From contig NZ_JANIAA010000003.1 in assembly GCF_024505145.1 (NCBI RefSeq), positions 434,001 through 498,000 on the forward strand: 64,000 bases of DNA, written 5' to 3'. The notes beneath the pieces are model-generated. The model saw nothing but the letters and a program-made list of their open reading frames with translations, was not told where the DNA came from and made no database searches. The stretch is from Streptomyces rugosispiralis. GTDB taxonomy: Bacteria > Actinomycetota > Actinomycetes > Streptomycetales > Streptomycetaceae. Position numbers and translations under genes: made by a program. Shown one piece after another: positions 34,492 to 44,166 of the stretch (within the stretch, counting starts at the first letter, position 1; each line of letters opens with the position of its first letter).

Positions 34492-35241
34492 TCACTTCGC
34501 CTGGTCGAGCCGGACCGCGTCGGGACCGGCCGGGAAGCGCAGTTGGCCGGTGGTGTCGTGCACGGCCCGCCACACCGTCTCGGCCACGTCGCTCTCCTTG
34601 GTGAACACGTCCTGGCCCCCGAAGTCGTCCATGGACTTCTTCGCGAACGCCGCGTAAGGCGCCGGGACCAGCTCGTGCAACGGGGCATCGTGCGTCGCCC
34701 TGGCCCCGAAGTTCGTCGTCAGGCAGGCGCCCGGCTCAACCGTCTTCGCCCGCACGCCGAAGGGCGCGAGTTCGAGCGCGAGGGATGAGGTGAACCCCTC
34801 GACGGCCGTCTTGCTCGCCTTGTACACGGTCGTGAGCGGCATGTGTCCCAGCACCACGCTGGAGGTCACATTGACCACCACGCCCGAGCCGCGCTCGCGG
34901 AACTGGGACAGCACGGCCTGGGTCGTCGCCATCACACCGAAGGTGTTGGTCTCGAACACCTCCCGCACCTGGGCCATGGAGATGCCCTCGAACACCCCCA
35001 TCGACGGGATGCCCGCGTTGTTGACCAGGGCGTCGACGGGCCCCGCCGCCTCGAACGCGGCGGCGATGCTCTCGGGCCTGGTCACGTCGAGCTCGACGAC
35101 GCGGAACCGGTCCGACTCGGGGAGGACGCCCGGACGTGGTGTCCGCATGGTGGCGATGACGTTCCACCCCCGCGCATGGAAGTGGAGGGCGGTCTCCCGC
35201 CCGTACCCGGACGACGTACCGGTGATCAGAACGGTGCTCAT
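34492..35241 (-). CDS. SDR-family oxidoreductase
   Basis: A 249-residue classical SDR. It has TGTSSGYGRETALHFHARG at the N-terminus (cofactor), NNAG, Ser in VTSSVVLGH and YKASK. ATMRTP at the second strand favours NADP. The C-terminal part lacks the common DGG ending and resembles the SDR family near AraC-type regulators in actinobacteria. The AraC gene lies 156 bp upstream in the same orientation and is the probable regulator. A small dyad lies in the gap. Its substrate is unknown. Confidence 0.92.
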   Translation of the reverse strand: MSTVLITGTSSGYGRETALHFHARGWNVIATMRTPRPGVLPESDRFRVVELDVTRPESIAAAFEAAGPVDALVNNAGIPSMGVFEGISMAQVREVFETNTFGVMATTQAVLSQFRERGSGVVVNVTSSVVLGHMPLTTVYKASKTAVEGFTSSLALELAPFGVRAKTVEPGACLTTNFGARATHDAPLHELVPAPYAAFAKKSMDDFGGQDVFTKESDVAETVWRAVHDTTGQLRFPAGPDAVRLDQAK

Positions 35242-35342
35242 GGTGTGGCCCCTGCGATGTGATGGGATCCGCGGCGGAACAGGCAATTCCTGCTCCGCGG
35301 GCGAACTGACACTCCCATTGCACCGCTCCGACCTGCGGAAAC

Positions 35343-35354
35343 GATAGAACTATC
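35343..35354. promoter_or_regulatory. Short dyad upstream of the SDR gene
   Basis: GATAGAACTATC is a 5-2-5 palindrome about 100 bp upstream of the SDR start, in a locally AT-rich patch between the SDR and AraC genes. Its role is not established. Confidence 0.45.
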
Positions 35355-35397
35355 CTCGCCCGCACCTGCACGATCCTCCCGCCGGCCCGGCCCCCGC

Positions 35398-36303
35398 TCA
35401 GGGCAGGACGCCCGCGGGGGCGCGTACGGTGTTCCGCAGCCGGGCCGCGTCCCGGCTCGGGGGCGCGCCGAACTGGCGGCGGTACTCCCGGCTGAACTGC
35501 GACGGGTTGTCGTAGCCGACCCGCTGACCGACCCCGGTGACGTCGTTCGGATGGGTGGCGAGCAGCAACCGTGCCTCCTGGAGCCGGATCTGCTTCTGGA
35601 ACTGGATGGGGCTCATCGCGGTCACCGCCTGGAAGTTGCGGTAGAAGGCGGAGACACTCATACCGGACCTGCGCGCCACGTCCTCGACCCGGAACGGCTC
35701 CGCGTAGTGCTCACGGATCCAGCGCACCGCCCGGGAGACATGGCTCAGCCCGCTGTCGGCCAGACCGAGTTGCCGAACCGTCGCGCCCTGCTCGCCGGTG
35801 ATCACGCGCCACAGGATCTCGCGCTTCACCAGCGGCGCCAGTACCGCCCGGTCACGGGGCTCGTCGAGCAGCCGCAGCAGCCGGACCACCGCGTCGAGCA
35901 GCGCGTCCGAAGCCTCGCTGACGGCGATCCCCGACGGAACGCCTCCGCCCGCGCGGGGCGTATCCCCGGGACCGGCTTGCAGCAGCAGTTCGGCGACGGC
36001 GGACGGCTCCAGCGTGAGACCGAAGCCCAGGGCCGGCCGCTCCGGGTCGGCCCGGGTGAACTGGCCCGTGACGGGCAGGTCGACGGATGCCACCAGGTAC
36101 TGCCCGGGTCCGTACGCATAGACGCGGTCGCCCAGCGCGAGGCGTTTGCCGCCCTGGGCGATGACCGCGAGCACCATGCCGGACATGGAGGGCGCCGGCG
36201 GATCCGGCCGGTCGACCTTCGAGACGAGGACGCCGTCGATGGCGGTGGTCCAGTCGGGCCGGGCGTGCCTGGCCAGCAGGGTGCGGAGCTCGTCGAGGGA
36301 CAT
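35398..36303 (-). CDS. AraC-family transcriptional regulator
   Basis: A 301-residue protein. The N-terminal cupin-like AraC_N domain (VLAVIAQGGKRLALGD, YGPGQYLVASVDLPVTGQF) is followed by two helix-turn-helix motifs at the C-terminus (FRVEDVARRSGMSVSAFYRN, then RVGYDNPSQFSREYRRQFG). This is the AraC_N/YqhC-like type, which usually controls a neighbouring SDR or aldo/keto reductase. The SDR downstream in the same direction is the likely target. Its start at 36303 leaves a 188-bp gap to the divergent secreted hydrolase. Confidence 0.93.
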   Translation of the reverse strand: MSLDELRTLLARHARPDWTTAIDGVLVSKVDRPDPPAPSMSGMVLAVIAQGGKRLALGDRVYAYGPGQYLVASVDLPVTGQFTRADPERPALGFGLTLEPSAVAELLLQAGPGDTPRAGGGVPSGIAVSEASDALLDAVVRLLRLLDEPRDRAVLAPLVKREILWRVITGEQGATVRQLGLADSGLSHVSRAVRWIREHYAEPFRVEDVARRSGMSVSAFYRNFQAVTAMSPIQFQKQIRLQEARLLLATHPNDVTGVGQRVGYDNPSQFSREYRRQFGAPPSRDAARLRNTVRAPAGVLP

Positions 36304-36491
36304 GCGTCCATTGCAGCATCCACCGTGCGTCCGCGCTCCCGTGACGGAGTCCACGGGCTCCCCCGCGCAACGCCATCGCGCCCGAGAACGTTAAGAACAG
36401 AACTCCCTGCTCAATAGTGCCGGCGGAACAGGTGTCCTTAACATCGCAACGCTTGGCGCGAGGGAGCGCCACTGAGGTCAGGAGCGTCGCT

Positions 36492-37958
36492 GTGCACAGC
36501 TCGAGTCGGAACGTACCTTCCTCCTTTCTGCGGAGCCTGACGCGTATGCGGCGCACCGTGGCATCGGCCGTCGGCGTCGCGGGCATCGTCGCGGGGACGC
36601 TGGGCAATGCCGGTCCGGCCCAGGCGGCCCAGCCGCGCCCCGCGCCGGTCGCGTGCCCGGCGAGCGTGGGCGACAAGGCCACGTGTTACACCGGCCAGGA
36701 CAGCGACGGGGCGTACTACGCGATCGCCATTCCGAAGAAGTGGAACGGGTCGCTGATCGTCCACTCGCACGGCGGTCCCGACCTGGGTGACGGGTCCGAT
36801 CCCGAGCGGAGCGTCGGCGACCTGGACCGCTGGTCGGTGATGGTGTCCGAGGGCTACGCCTGGGCGGGCTCCTCGTACCGGCGAGGTGGCTACGGAACAC
36901 GCATGGCGGCCGCCGACACGGAGAATCTGCGCCGCCTGTTCGTGGCGGACTTCGGCAGGCCCGAGCGGACCTATGTACACGGCCAGTCCTGGGGCGGAAA
37001 CGTGGCCGCCAAGGTCGTGGAGACGTACGGCAAGAAGAACGGCCCCTACGACGGCGCCCTCCTCACCAGCGGTGTGCTGGGCGGCGGCTCCCGGGGCTAC
37101 GACTATCGCGTCGATCTGCGCGTGGTCTACCAGTACTACTGCCACAACCTGCCCCGCCCCGGCGAGCCCCAGTACCCGCTCTGGCAGGGGCTGCGCCCCG
37201 GGTCCACCCTGACGACGGCCGGGCTGCGCGCCCGCCTTCAGGAGTGCACCGGCTACGCCTCCGCGCCCGAGGAACGCACCGCGCTCCAACAGCGCAACCT
37301 CGACGACATCCTCGCCGTCACCCGCCTTCCGGAGCGCACCCTGGAGTCCCATCTGCGGTTCTCGGTGTTCACCTTCCGCGACATCGTGCACAGCCGGCTC
37401 GGCGACCGCAATCCGTTCGGCAACCAGGGCGTGTGGTACTCCGGTTCACACGACGACACGGCGCTGAACGCGGGCGTCGAGCGCTTCTCCGCCGACCCCG
37501 GCGCCCGGCGTGACCTCTCCTACGACAGCGACCTCACCGGGCGCGTGTCCATCCCGGTGCTGACGATGCACGCCATCGACGACCCCACGGCGTTCGTCGA
37601 GCACGAGGCCGCGTACCGGGCGACCGTCGATGGCGCGCACCACGGGAAGAACGTCGTGCAGACCTTCACCAAGGAGAGCGAACACAGCGAGCTGAGCGAC
37701 GCCGAGTACGCCGATTCCATCGCCGCGCTGGACTCCTGGGCGCGCACCGGAACCAAGCCCACACCGCGGTCCATCGCATCCGCATGCGCCACGTTCGACC
37801 GCGTCTACGGCACCGGGTGCTTCTACGACTCCGGCTACCACCCCAAGCCGTACGCCTCCCGTGTCCGGCCCCGGCCGGGCGGACTGGCGTGGCCGGCCAT
37901 GACGTCCGCCCAGGAGCGGGCCTGGAGCCGGATCGACGGTGTGGGCATCGCTCCCTGA
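36492..37958 (+). CDS. Secreted alpha/beta hydrolase
   Basis: A 488-residue protein from GTG 36492, with AGGAG 7 nt upstream; ATG 36546 with a more distant GGAG is the alternative and would give a tighter signal peptide. The secretion signal is RRTVASAVGVAGIVAGTLG with an AQA site. The core shows LIVHSHGGPDLGDG, nucleophile elbow YVHGQSWGGNVAA, acid LTMHAIDDPTAF and His in SEHSELSDAEYA. There is no clear subfamily; it may be an esterase or peptidase of the extracellular space. The 188-bp gap upstream holds GTTAAG/CTTAAC half-sites 41 bp apart. Confidence 0.82.
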   Translation: MHSSSRNVPSSFLRSLTRMRRTVASAVGVAGIVAGTLGNAGPAQAAQPRPAPVACPASVGDKATCYTGQDSDGAYYAIAIPKKWNGSLIVHSHGGPDLGDGSDPERSVGDLDRWSVMVSEGYAWAGSSYRRGGYGTRMAAADTENLRRLFVADFGRPERTYVHGQSWGGNVAAKVVETYGKKNGPYDGALLTSGVLGGGSRGYDYRVDLRVVYQYYCHNLPRPGEPQYPLWQGLRPGSTLTTAGLRARLQECTGYASAPEERTALQQRNLDDILAVTRLPERTLESHLRFSVFTFRDIVHSRLGDRNPFGNQGVWYSGSHDDTALNAGVERFSADPGARRDLSYDSDLTGRVSIPVLTMHAIDDPTAFVEHEAAYRATVDGAHHGKNVVQTFTKESEHSELSDAEYADSIAALDSWARTGTKPTPRSIASACATFDRVYGTGCFYDSGYHPKPYASRVRPRPGGLAWPAMTSAQERAWSRIDGVGIAP

Positions 37959-37988
37959 AACGCCCGCCGCCGGACCGCGGATGGCCGT

Positions 37989-38819
37989 TCACCCCGGTGC
38001 CGGGCCCGCGTCGACGGTGTGGTCGAACACGAACATATGGCCCGGGTAGTGGGTGATGGCGTACCGGGCCCGGGTGGCGGGGAGCGCCAGTTGGGGTGTC
38101 ACCCCGCAGGCCCAGAACACCGGGACGTCGCCGTCCTCGACGACCGGGGAGGGGCCGAAGTCCGGCCGGGCCAGGTCGGCGATGCCGAGCGCCGCCGGGT
38201 CGCCGATGTGCACCGGCGCACCGTGCCCGGCCGGATAGCGGGCGGTGATCTCCACGGCACGCGCCACGAGGTGAGCCGGTATCGCGCGCATGCTGACCAC
38301 CAGCGGTCCGGACAGCCGCCCGGCGGGGCGGGTGGCCACGTCGGTGACGTAGACGGGCGGCGCCGCGGACTCCGGGGCGTACCGGACCGGGACGCCCGCG
38401 GCGCGCAGCGGGCCCTCGAAGGTGTGGCTGCAGCCGAGGAGGAAGCCGACCGCGTCCGGGCGCCAGTGGGCGGTGATGTCGTGTGGTTCGGCGGCGAGTT
38501 CGCCGTCGTGCCAGACCCGGTAGCGCGGCAGGTCCGTGCGCAGGTCGGCGACGGTCGTGCCGAGCCGCACCACCGGGTCGCCCGGCTCGGTGACGGCGAG
38601 GACGGGACAGGGCGCGGGGTTGCGGGTGCAGTACAGCAGGAAGTCGAAGGCGAGGTCGCGCGGGACGATCACGAGGTTGGCCTGCTGGTACCCGTCCAGC
38701 AGACCGGCCGTGGGCCCGGTCCACCGGCCGTCCGCCACCAGGCGCCGCAGCTCCGCCGGGGTGGCGGGGACGTCCCCGGGACCGGGAAGGCCGGCTCCCG
38801 AAGGAGCGGCGGCCGTCAC
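37989..38819 (-). CDS. DUF1445 putative hydro-lyase (YcsI family)
   Basis: A 276-residue protein with a GTG start at 38819 that overlaps the permease stop (GTGA). It has the DUF1445 features [56 protein letters not shown] and [13 protein letters not shown]. The family is annotated as a hydro-lyase. It is YcsI in the Bacillus kip operon, and the same domain is the N-terminal half of mammalian D-glutamate cyclase. With pxpABC in the same cluster, a role in D-glutamate/5-oxoproline turnover is plausible (inference). Confidence 0.88.
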   Translation of the reverse strand: MTAAAPSGAGLPGPGDVPATPAELRRLVADGRWTGPTAGLLDGYQQANLVIVPRDLAFDFLLYCTRNPAPCPVLAVTEPGDPVVRLGTTVADLRTDLPRYRVWHDGELAAEPHDITAHWRPDAVGFLLGCSHTFEGPLRAAGVPVRYAPESAAPPVYVTDVATRPAGRLSGPLVVSMRAIPAHLVARAVEITARYPAGHGAPVHIGDPAALGIADLARPDFGPSPVVEDGDVPVFWACGVTPQLALPATRARYAITHYPGHMFVFDHTVDAGPAPG

Positions 38820-40150
38820 GCCAGTTCCCCGTGGCTGGACTCGGTGACGGTGCGCAGTGTCAGCAGGGCGACCACCATGGTCGCCATCAGCAGGAAACCC
38901 GGGGCCAGCAGGCTGCCGGTGGCCGAGATCAGCCAGGTGGACAGATAGGGGCTGAGCCCGCCGCCGACGATGGTGCCGATGTTGAAGCTGAACGAGAGCC
39001 CGGTGTACCGCACCCGGGTCGGGAACAGCTCGGCGTACGTCGGATACGTGACGGACTGGACGACCGGCATCGGCAGGGCCAGCACCACCATGGCCGCGAC
39101 GGCGAGCGGGAAGCTGCCAAGACCCATGACCAGCATCGCGGGGACGACCAGGACCGCGTACCCGGCGAAGCCGACGGTGATGAGCCGTTTGCGGCCCCAC
39201 CGGTCCGACAGCGCCCCGCACACCGGCATCAGGACGGCCACGAACAGGCTGATCCCGCCCATGATCCAGAACGTGGAGTCCTTGGGGTAGCCGAGGTCGG
39301 TGGTCAGGTAGATGTTCATGAAGATCAGGCCGACCCAGTAGCCGCAGTTGGAGCCGATGGCCAGCAGGGTCACCTTCAGCACCGGGCCGCGGTGGCGGGT
39401 GAACACCTCGGTCAGCGGTGCCTTGGCGGTGGCCCGCTCCGACTTCGCCGCGAGGAAGCTCTCGGAGTCCGCGAGCCGGTTGCGGGCGATCAGGGCGACG
39501 GCGATCAGCGGCAGCGAGAGCAGGAACGGTATGCGCCACCCCCAGGCTTCGAGCTGGCGCTCGCTCAGCGCGGTCGTGGTGACACCCGCGACCAGCGCCG
39601 CGGCCCCGCCGCCGAGGGCCACCCCGACCGGGGTGAAGGCCCCGAAGAAGCCGCGCCGCCCGGCCGGGGCCGACTCGGCGAGATAGGTGGCCGAACCGGT
39701 CACCTCACCGCCCGCGAAGAACCCCTGCGCGAGCCGCACCACCAGCAGGGCGACGGGCGCGGCCACGCCGACGGCCTCGGCCGTGGGCAGCAGCCCGACG
39801 GCCGCGGTGGCGCCGCCCATCCCGGTCACGGTGAGGATCAGTACGGGCTTGCGGCCCACCCGGTCCCCGAGCCGGCCGAGCACGATGCCGCCCAGCGGCC
39901 GCATCAGGAACGCGCTGCCGAACACCGCGAGGGTGGCCAGCAGGGCGGCGGTGGGGTCGTCCCCGGGAAAGAAGTGCGGGCCGATGACCACGGCCAGATA
40001 GCTGTAGACGCCGAACTCGTAGTACTCGATGGCGGTGCCGGCGGCCGCCGCCAGCGCCGCCCGGCGCGGGCCGCCGCGCGCCGCGGTGGCCACGGCGGCC
40101 GCGTCCCCGGTGTCTCCGGATGCCGTTGCGGCCGTTGATACGCTCGTCAT
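38816..40150 (-). CDS. MHS-type MFS permease
   Basis: A 444-residue protein with GGAGG ahead of ATG 40150 and 12 predicted helices. It has [20 protein letters not shown] at helix 1, the MHS signature [20 protein letters not shown] between helices 2 and 3, and [20 protein letters not shown] at helix 4. The metabolite:H+ symporter group carries organic acids, proline or shikimate. In this cluster it takes the place of the YcsG transporter of Bacillus, so 5-oxoproline or a related acid is the likely cargo. Translationally coupled to the DUF1445 gene. Confidence 0.92.
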   Translation of the reverse strand: MTSVSTAATASGDTGDAAAVATAARGGPRRAALAAAAGTAIEYYEFGVYSYLAVVIGPHFFPGDDPTAALLATLAVFGSAFLMRPLGGIVLGRLGDRVGRKPVLILTVTGMGGATAAVGLLPTAEAVGVAAPVALLVVRLAQGFFAGGEVTGSATYLAESAPAGRRGFFGAFTPVGVALGGGAAALVAGVTTTALSERQLEAWGWRIPFLLSLPLIAVALIARNRLADSESFLAAKSERATAKAPLTEVFTRHRGPVLKVTLLAIGSNCGYWVGLIFMNIYLTTDLGYPKDSTFWIMGGISLFVAVLMPVCGALSDRWGRKRLITVGFAGYAVLVVPAMLVMGLGSFPLAVAAMVVLALPMPVVQSVTYPTYAELFPTRVRYTGLSFSFNIGTIVGGGLSPYLSTWLISATGSLLAPGFLLMATMVVALLTLRTVTESSHGELA

Positions 40151-40314
40151 GGGTTCCTCCGGTCTGACATGTCCTTTGGCCGGGATGTGCTGTCAGTGCC
40201 GCCGGTACGGCGCCGGGGGCCCGTAACGACGGTCATCCGCGGGACCAGTCCTCCTGCTGATGACCGTCGTCCTGCCGGGCCGGGCGCCACCGCGCCGGTG
40301 GGTCGGCGGTCGGC

Positions 40315-40346
40315 GGGTCGGTGGGTCGGTGGGTCGGTGGGTCGGT
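40315..40346. repeat. 8-bp tandem repeat
   Basis: Four exact copies of GGGTCGGT (40315-40346) lie between the VOC gene and the MHS permease start, with decayed copies on both sides. The 251-bp gap 40151-40401 holds no gene that can be supported. Confidence 0.85.
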
Positions 40347-40401
40347 GGTGAGTCGGTGAAGACCCCGCCGGGCGGATGAGGACCGCCGGGCGGGTGGCGG
40401 A

Positions 40402-40854
40402 TCAGACGGCGAAGAGCTGTCCGAGGTCGGCGAACGCCTTGAACTCCAGCGCGTTGCCCGCCGGGTCGAGGAAGAACATCGTCCACTGCTCACCGGGCTC
40501 GCCCTGGAAGCGGACGTACGGCTCGATCACGAACTCCGTGCCCGCCGCGGTGAGCCGTTCGGCCAGCTTCTGGAACTCCGGCACCGGCAACACCAGGCCG
40601 AAGTGCGGCACCGGCACCTGGTGGCCGTCGACCGGATTGGTCCCGGCGACGCCGTCGCGCGGCGTACCGGACGGGCCGTCGCCGACCTGGTGGGTGACGA
40701 CCTGGTGGCCACCGAAGTTCCAGTCGATCCACTTGGTGTCCGAGCGGCCCTCGGCGAAGCCGAGCACTTTGCCGTAGAACTCGCGGGCGGCCTCGATGTC
40801 GTCCACCGGGATGGCCAGGTGGAAGGGGACGAGGGAGTCGGGCTGAGCGGTCAT
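40402..40854 (-). CDS. VOC-superfamily (glyoxalase-like) protein
   Basis: A 150-residue protein with AAGGAG 9 nt before ATG 40854. Two beta-alpha-beta-beta-beta modules carry metal-ligand positions: His in [20 protein letters not shown] and the C-terminal Glu in [15 protein letters not shown]. The family covers glyoxalases, dioxygenases and resistance proteins. Its insertion in the pxp cluster suggests a dioxygenase- or isomerase-like accessory step, but this is a guess. C-rich repeats separate it from pxpC. Confidence 0.85.
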   Translation of the reverse strand: MTAQPDSLVPFHLAIPVDDIEAAREFYGKVLGFAEGRSDTKWIDWNFGGHQVVTHQVGDGPSGTPRDGVAGTNPVDGHQVPVPHFGLVLPVPEFQKLAERLTAAGTEFVIEPYVRFQGEPGEQWTMFFLDPAGNALEFKAFADLGQLFAV

Positions 40855-40904
40855 GTGCGTGTCTCCTTGAGGTTTCTCAGGGTGTTTCAGGCGGGTTCTG
40901 AGGC

Positions 40905-40947
40905 TTTCAGGGGGTTCGGAGATTTTCAGGGGGTGGTTTTCAGGGGG
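40905..40947. repeat. Three copies of TTTCAGGGGG
   Basis: Copies at 40905-40914, 40924-40933 and 40938-40947 fill the gap between the VOC start and the pxpC stop; looser versions continue to about 40870. They read CCCCCTGAAA on the coding strand. Confidence 0.75.
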
Positions 40948-40948
40948 C

Positions 40949-41887
40949 TCAGAGGATGGGGGCGAGCCGGAGCTCGTCCCCGGGGAGGGTCTGGCCGACG
41001 AGATCGATGTCGGCGTCGGTGACCACCCCGATGACGGGGTAGCCGCCGGTGACCGGGTGGTCGGCGAGGAAGACGATCGGTTCGCCGGAGGGCGGCACCT
41101 GGATGGCGCCGCGCACCGTCCCCTCGCTGGGCAGGTCGACCGAGCCGATGGCCAGCGGCGGTCCGGTCAGCCGCGCGCCCACCCGGTCGCACTGGGCGGA
41201 GACCCGCCAGGGCGTGGTGGTGAGCCGGTGCCGGTCCGCGGCGTCGAACAGCTCGTGCCGCGGGCCCCAGCGGAACCGGACGGTGGCCGGGCCGCCGCAC
41301 GGGACGACGCTGAACGCCAGCTCCAGCGGGATCGCCGGGACCGGGCGCGCCGGGCCCAGTCCGTACTCCGCCCCGGCGCGCAGCGGGTCGGGGCCGAGCC
41401 CGGTGAGGAAGTCGCGCGAGGCCGATCCCAGCACCGGCTCCGCCTCGAGCCCGCCGGAGACGGCGAGGTAGGTGCGGCAGCCCGCCCACGGGCGGCCGAC
41501 GGCGAGCACCGATCCGGCGCGCAGCCACAGCCGCGGCGCGCCGTCGACCGGCACCCCGTCGACCGTCAGCGGCGCCGGGGCCCCGGTGACCGCCACGTGG
41601 CGGGTGGCGGACAAGGTGATCGCGAGACCGCCGAGGGTGACCTCCAGGGCCGGAGTGTCCTCCGGGTTCCCCGCCAGCCTGTTGGCGAGCCGGAAGCTGC
41701 GCCGGTCGGCCGGACCCGAGGCGGGCACGCCCAGGTGGGCCATCCCCGGACGGCCCAGATCCTGCACGCTGGCCGCCGGGCCCGCCCGGACGACCGTCAG
41801 TACGGCGGGCTCCGGGCCGGTGCCGTGGTCCGGTGGCCGGTGCCGGGTGCGGACCCGGCGGCCCGGGGCGGCGGAGGTGACCGTCAT
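40949..41887 (-). CDS. pxpC: 5-oxoprolinase subunit C (biotin-dependent carboxyltransferase-like)
   Basis: A 312-residue AHS2/KipA-family protein: [58 protein letters not shown] and [17 protein letters not shown] are the family blocks. PxpA, PxpB and PxpC together cleave 5-oxoproline to glutamate using ATP. The ATG at 41887 overlaps the pxpB stop (ATGA). It is last of the tightly coupled pxpA-pxpB-pxpC run. Confidence 0.94.
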   Translation of the reverse strand: MTVTSAAPGRRVRTRHRPPDHGTGPEPAVLTVVRAGPAASVQDLGRPGMAHLGVPASGPADRRSFRLANRLAGNPEDTPALEVTLGGLAITLSATRHVAVTGAPAPLTVDGVPVDGAPRLWLRAGSVLAVGRPWAGCRTYLAVSGGLEAEPVLGSASRDFLTGLGPDPLRAGAEYGLGPARPVPAIPLELAFSVVPCGGPATVRFRWGPRHELFDAADRHRLTTTPWRVSAQCDRVGARLTGPPLAIGSVDLPSEGTVRGAIQVPPSGEPIVFLADHPVTGGYPVIGVVTDADIDLVGQTLPGDELRLAPIL

Positions 41888-42642
41888 GGCGTCACCGCCT
41901 CGAAGACGACCCGGTCGCCGACCGCGAGCCGGTTCGGCGGCTCGGCGGTCACGTCCCACAGCCGGGTGGTGGTGACGCCGATCTGGTGCCAGCCGCCGGG
42001 GGTTCCGCCGGGGTAGACCACCGTCTGGTTCCCGGCGATGGCCACCACCCCGGCGGCCACTCTCGGTCGCGGACTGGACAGCCGGGGCAGCCGGAGGCTC
42101 TCCGGTACGCCGTCCAGATACGCGAAACCGGGCGCGAAGCCGAAGAAGCCGACCCGGTACTCCCCCGCGCCGTGCCGCCGCGCCACCTCCTCCGGGTCCA
42201 GGCCGAGGCGTTCGGCGATCTCGGGCAGGTCGGGTCCGTCGTAGCGGACCGGGATCACGATCCGTCTGCCGGGTGGCGGTCCGGTGGGGTGGGCGCCGGT
42301 CCCGTCGAGCACGGTGCGCAGTCCTGCGGCGAGCGTGCCCATCCCGGCGGCCGTCTCGGCCACCACCAGCACGGTCGTGGCGGCGGGCACGACTTCCCGC
42401 AGCCCCGACGCCCAGGGCTGGGCGCGGATCGAGGTGGCGACCTCGGCCGGGTGCCGGTCCGCGCACTCGATCAGCCAGCCCCGGTCGCCGGCCCTCCGCA
42501 GAATCGTTTTGCCAGGGGCCGGGTACGCCTGGGTCACGTCCGCCGGAGGCATCTGCTCCGGGGCCACGTCCGCCGCGGTCACGTCCGCCGGAGGCACCTC
42601 CTCCGGGGCCACGTCCGCCGGAGGCACCTCCTCCGGGGTCAC
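41884..42642 (-). CDS. pxpB: 5-oxoprolinase subunit B (KipI family) with repeat-extended N-terminus
   Basis: A 252-residue protein if read from GTG 42642, which overlaps the pxpA stop (GTGA). The AHS1/KipI core starts near residue 45 (ILRRAGDRGWLIECAD) and includes VPVRYDGPDLPEIAERLGLD, FFGFAPGFAYLDGVPESL and VAIAGNQTVVYPGGTPGGW. The first 40 residues are VPPADVAPEE-type repeats from a 30-bp tandem duplication, which also copied a GGAGGAG followed by GTG or ATG. The real start may therefore be one of several. The family length is about 210-220 residues. Confidence 0.92.
   Translation of the reverse strand: MTPEEVPPADVAPEEVPPADVTAADVAPEQMPPADVTQAYPAPGKTILRRAGDRGWLIECADRHPAEVATSIRAQPWASGLREVVPAATTVLVVAETAAGMGTLAAGLRTVLDGTGAHPTGPPPGRRIVIPVRYDGPDLPEIAERLGLDPEEVARRHGAGEYRVGFFGFAPGFAYLDGVPESLRLPRLSSPRPRVAAGVVAIAGNQTVVYPGGTPGGWHQIGVTTTRLWDVTAEPPNRLAVGDRVVFEAVTP
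42536..42640. repeat. 30-bp tandem duplication at the pxpA/pxpB junction
   Basis: Near-exact units at 42581-42610 and 42611-42640, a diverged unit at 42536-42565 and a half unit between. On the coding strand each unit holds GGAGGAG or a variant followed by GTG or ATG, so ribosome site and start are multiplied. Confidence 0.9.
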
Positions 42643-43463
42643 GGCCGCGCCCCGACCCGGTCGGCGGCGGCTCCGGGCGGGCCCGCGGTGGCACCGGGCG
42701 GACCCACCGCGACACCCCCCGACGCCAGCGCCTCCCGTACGGCGGCGGCCAGCCCGGCCGCGCCGGGGGTGTCGCTGTGTACGCACAGCGCGGCCAGCTC
42801 CCCGCCGTCCGGGGCGATCCTCACGACGCCGCCGCTCACCGAGACCACCGTCCCCGACTCCGCCATCCGCAGGGCGCGTTCGGCCGCCTCGGCCGGGTCG
42901 GTGACCAGGGCGCCGGGCGCGGAGCGGGGCACCAGCAGCCCCTCGTCGGTGTAGCCGCGGTCGATGAACCCCTCGGCCAGCGGGCGCACCCCGGCCGCCA
43001 CCGCCCGCTCCCAGACCGCGGTGCGCGGCTGGCAGAGCAGCGGCAGCGCCCGGTCGTAGAGGGCGACGGCCTCGACGATCGCGGCCGCGTGCCCGGTGTG
43101 CCGGGCCGCCGCGTTGTAGAGCGCGCCATGGGCCTTCACATAGCCGACGCGACCGCCCGCGAGCCGGGCGAACACCTCCAACGCGCCCATCTGGTACAGG
43201 AGTTCGTTGACCAGCGTGGCCGACGGTACGTCGATGAAGCGGCGGCCGAAACCGGCCAGGTCGCGGTAGGAGACCTGGGCCCCGATCGCCACCCCCCGGG
43301 CGGTGCTCGCCTCGCAGGTGCGGCGCAGGATGTCGGGGTCCCCGGCGTGGAACCCGCAGGCCACGTTGGCCGCGGTGACCTGGTCCAGCAGCTCGCCCTC
43401 GTCGGCCGGCCCCCAGACCCCGAACCCCTCGCCCACATCGGTGTTGAGCGCGAGGGCGGTCAC
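42639..43463 (-). CDS. pxpA: 5-oxoprolinase subunit A (LamB/YcsF family)
   Basis: A 274-residue protein with a GTG start at 43463 overlapping the GntR stop (GTGA). LamB/YcsF blocks are LNTDVGEGFGVWG, VACGFHAGDPDILRRTCE, GAQVSYRDLAGFGRRFIDV, VKAHGALYN and EGFIDRGYTDEGLLVPRS. It is the conserved subunit of the ATP-dependent 5-oxoprolinase PxpABC. The C-terminal 25 residues are a Gly/Pro/Ala tail without family conservation. Confidence 0.95.
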   Translation of the reverse strand: MTALALNTDVGEGFGVWGPADEGELLDQVTAANVACGFHAGDPDILRRTCEASTARGVAIGAQVSYRDLAGFGRRFIDVPSATLVNELLYQMGALEVFARLAGGRVGYVKAHGALYNAAARHTGHAAAIVEAVALYDRALPLLCQPRTAVWERAVAAGVRPLAEGFIDRGYTDEGLLVPRSAPGALVTDPAEAAERALRMAESGTVVSVSGGVVRIAPDGGELAALCVHSDTPGAAGLAAAVREALASGGVAVGPPGATAGPPGAAADRVGARP

Positions 43464-44164
43464 CGGGCCGACTCCGCCCAGTACGCCTGCAGCGCGCCGC
43501 CGCTGTTCTCCCAGGCCGTGTGCAGCCCTTTCTGGCCGCCGTCGATGTGTGCCGTGATCTGCCGGGCCAGTTCCTCCGCGTCCCCGTCGGCCAGCGCCTG
43601 GACCATCGCGGCGTGCTCATGGTGGACCCGGCCGTACGCCGAGGTGCCGTGCACGTAGAACCGGGAGTACGGCTCCAGCCGGTGGTACATCTGCGAGATG
43701 ATCTCGTAGCGCATGGGCAGCCGGGACAGCCGGTACATGTCCAGGTGGAAGGCGAGGTTCGTCCGCGACCAGATATCGGCGCCGGACCCCGCGGCCCGCT
43801 CCATCGCGGTCGCCATCTCCTCGAACCGGCTGATGTCGCGCCGGGAGACCCGCTCGGTGACATGCTCGGCGAAGCTCGGCTCGATGAGCCGCCGCAGGTT
43901 GTAGATCTCGTCGATCTCCTCGAGGTCCAGCACCGTGACGAATGTGCCGCGGCCCGGCGTCGAGCGCAGCAGACCCTCGCTCGCGAGGGTGCGCATGGCC
44001 TCCCGCAGCGGGATGCGGCTCACCCCGAAACGGTCGGCGAGTTCGTCCTGGACCAGTCGGTGGCCCGGCGGGTAGACGCCCTCGACGATCAGCCGACGCA
44101 GCTCGTCGGTGAGGGCGTCGGCGCCTTGGGCGTCACCGCGGCGGCCTCTGTCTTCTCGGCTCAT
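43460..44164 (-). CDS. GntR-family (FadR subfamily) regulator of the pxp cluster
   Basis: A 234-residue protein from ATG 44164. The winged helix reads LTDELRRLIVEGVYPPGHRL, FGVSRIPLREAMRTLASEG and GRGTFVTVLD. The all-helical FCD ligand domain has the metal-binding style His residues (LAFHLDMYRLS, HEHAAMVQALADGD). It is first gene of the pxp run and coupled to pxpA. The palindrome directly upstream, 3-16 bp before the start, implies autoregulation on a leaderless transcript. The effector may be 5-oxoproline or glutamate (inference). Confidence 0.92.
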   Translation of the reverse strand: MSREDRGRRGDAQGADALTDELRRLIVEGVYPPGHRLVQDELADRFGVSRIPLREAMRTLASEGLLRSTPGRGTFVTVLDLEEIDEIYNLRRLIEPSFAEHVTERVSRRDISRFEEMATAMERAAGSGADIWSRTNLAFHLDMYRLSRLPMRYEIISQMYHRLEPYSRFYVHGTSAYGRVHHEHAAMVQALADGDAEELARQITAHIDGGQKGLHTAWENSGGALQAYWAESAR

Positions 44165-44166
44165 AT

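Noticed and set aside
40315..40346. Possible origin or iteron cluster
   Set aside because: The 8-bp repeats are GC-rich, short and lack a replication gene or AT-rich region; a simple tandem repeat explains them.
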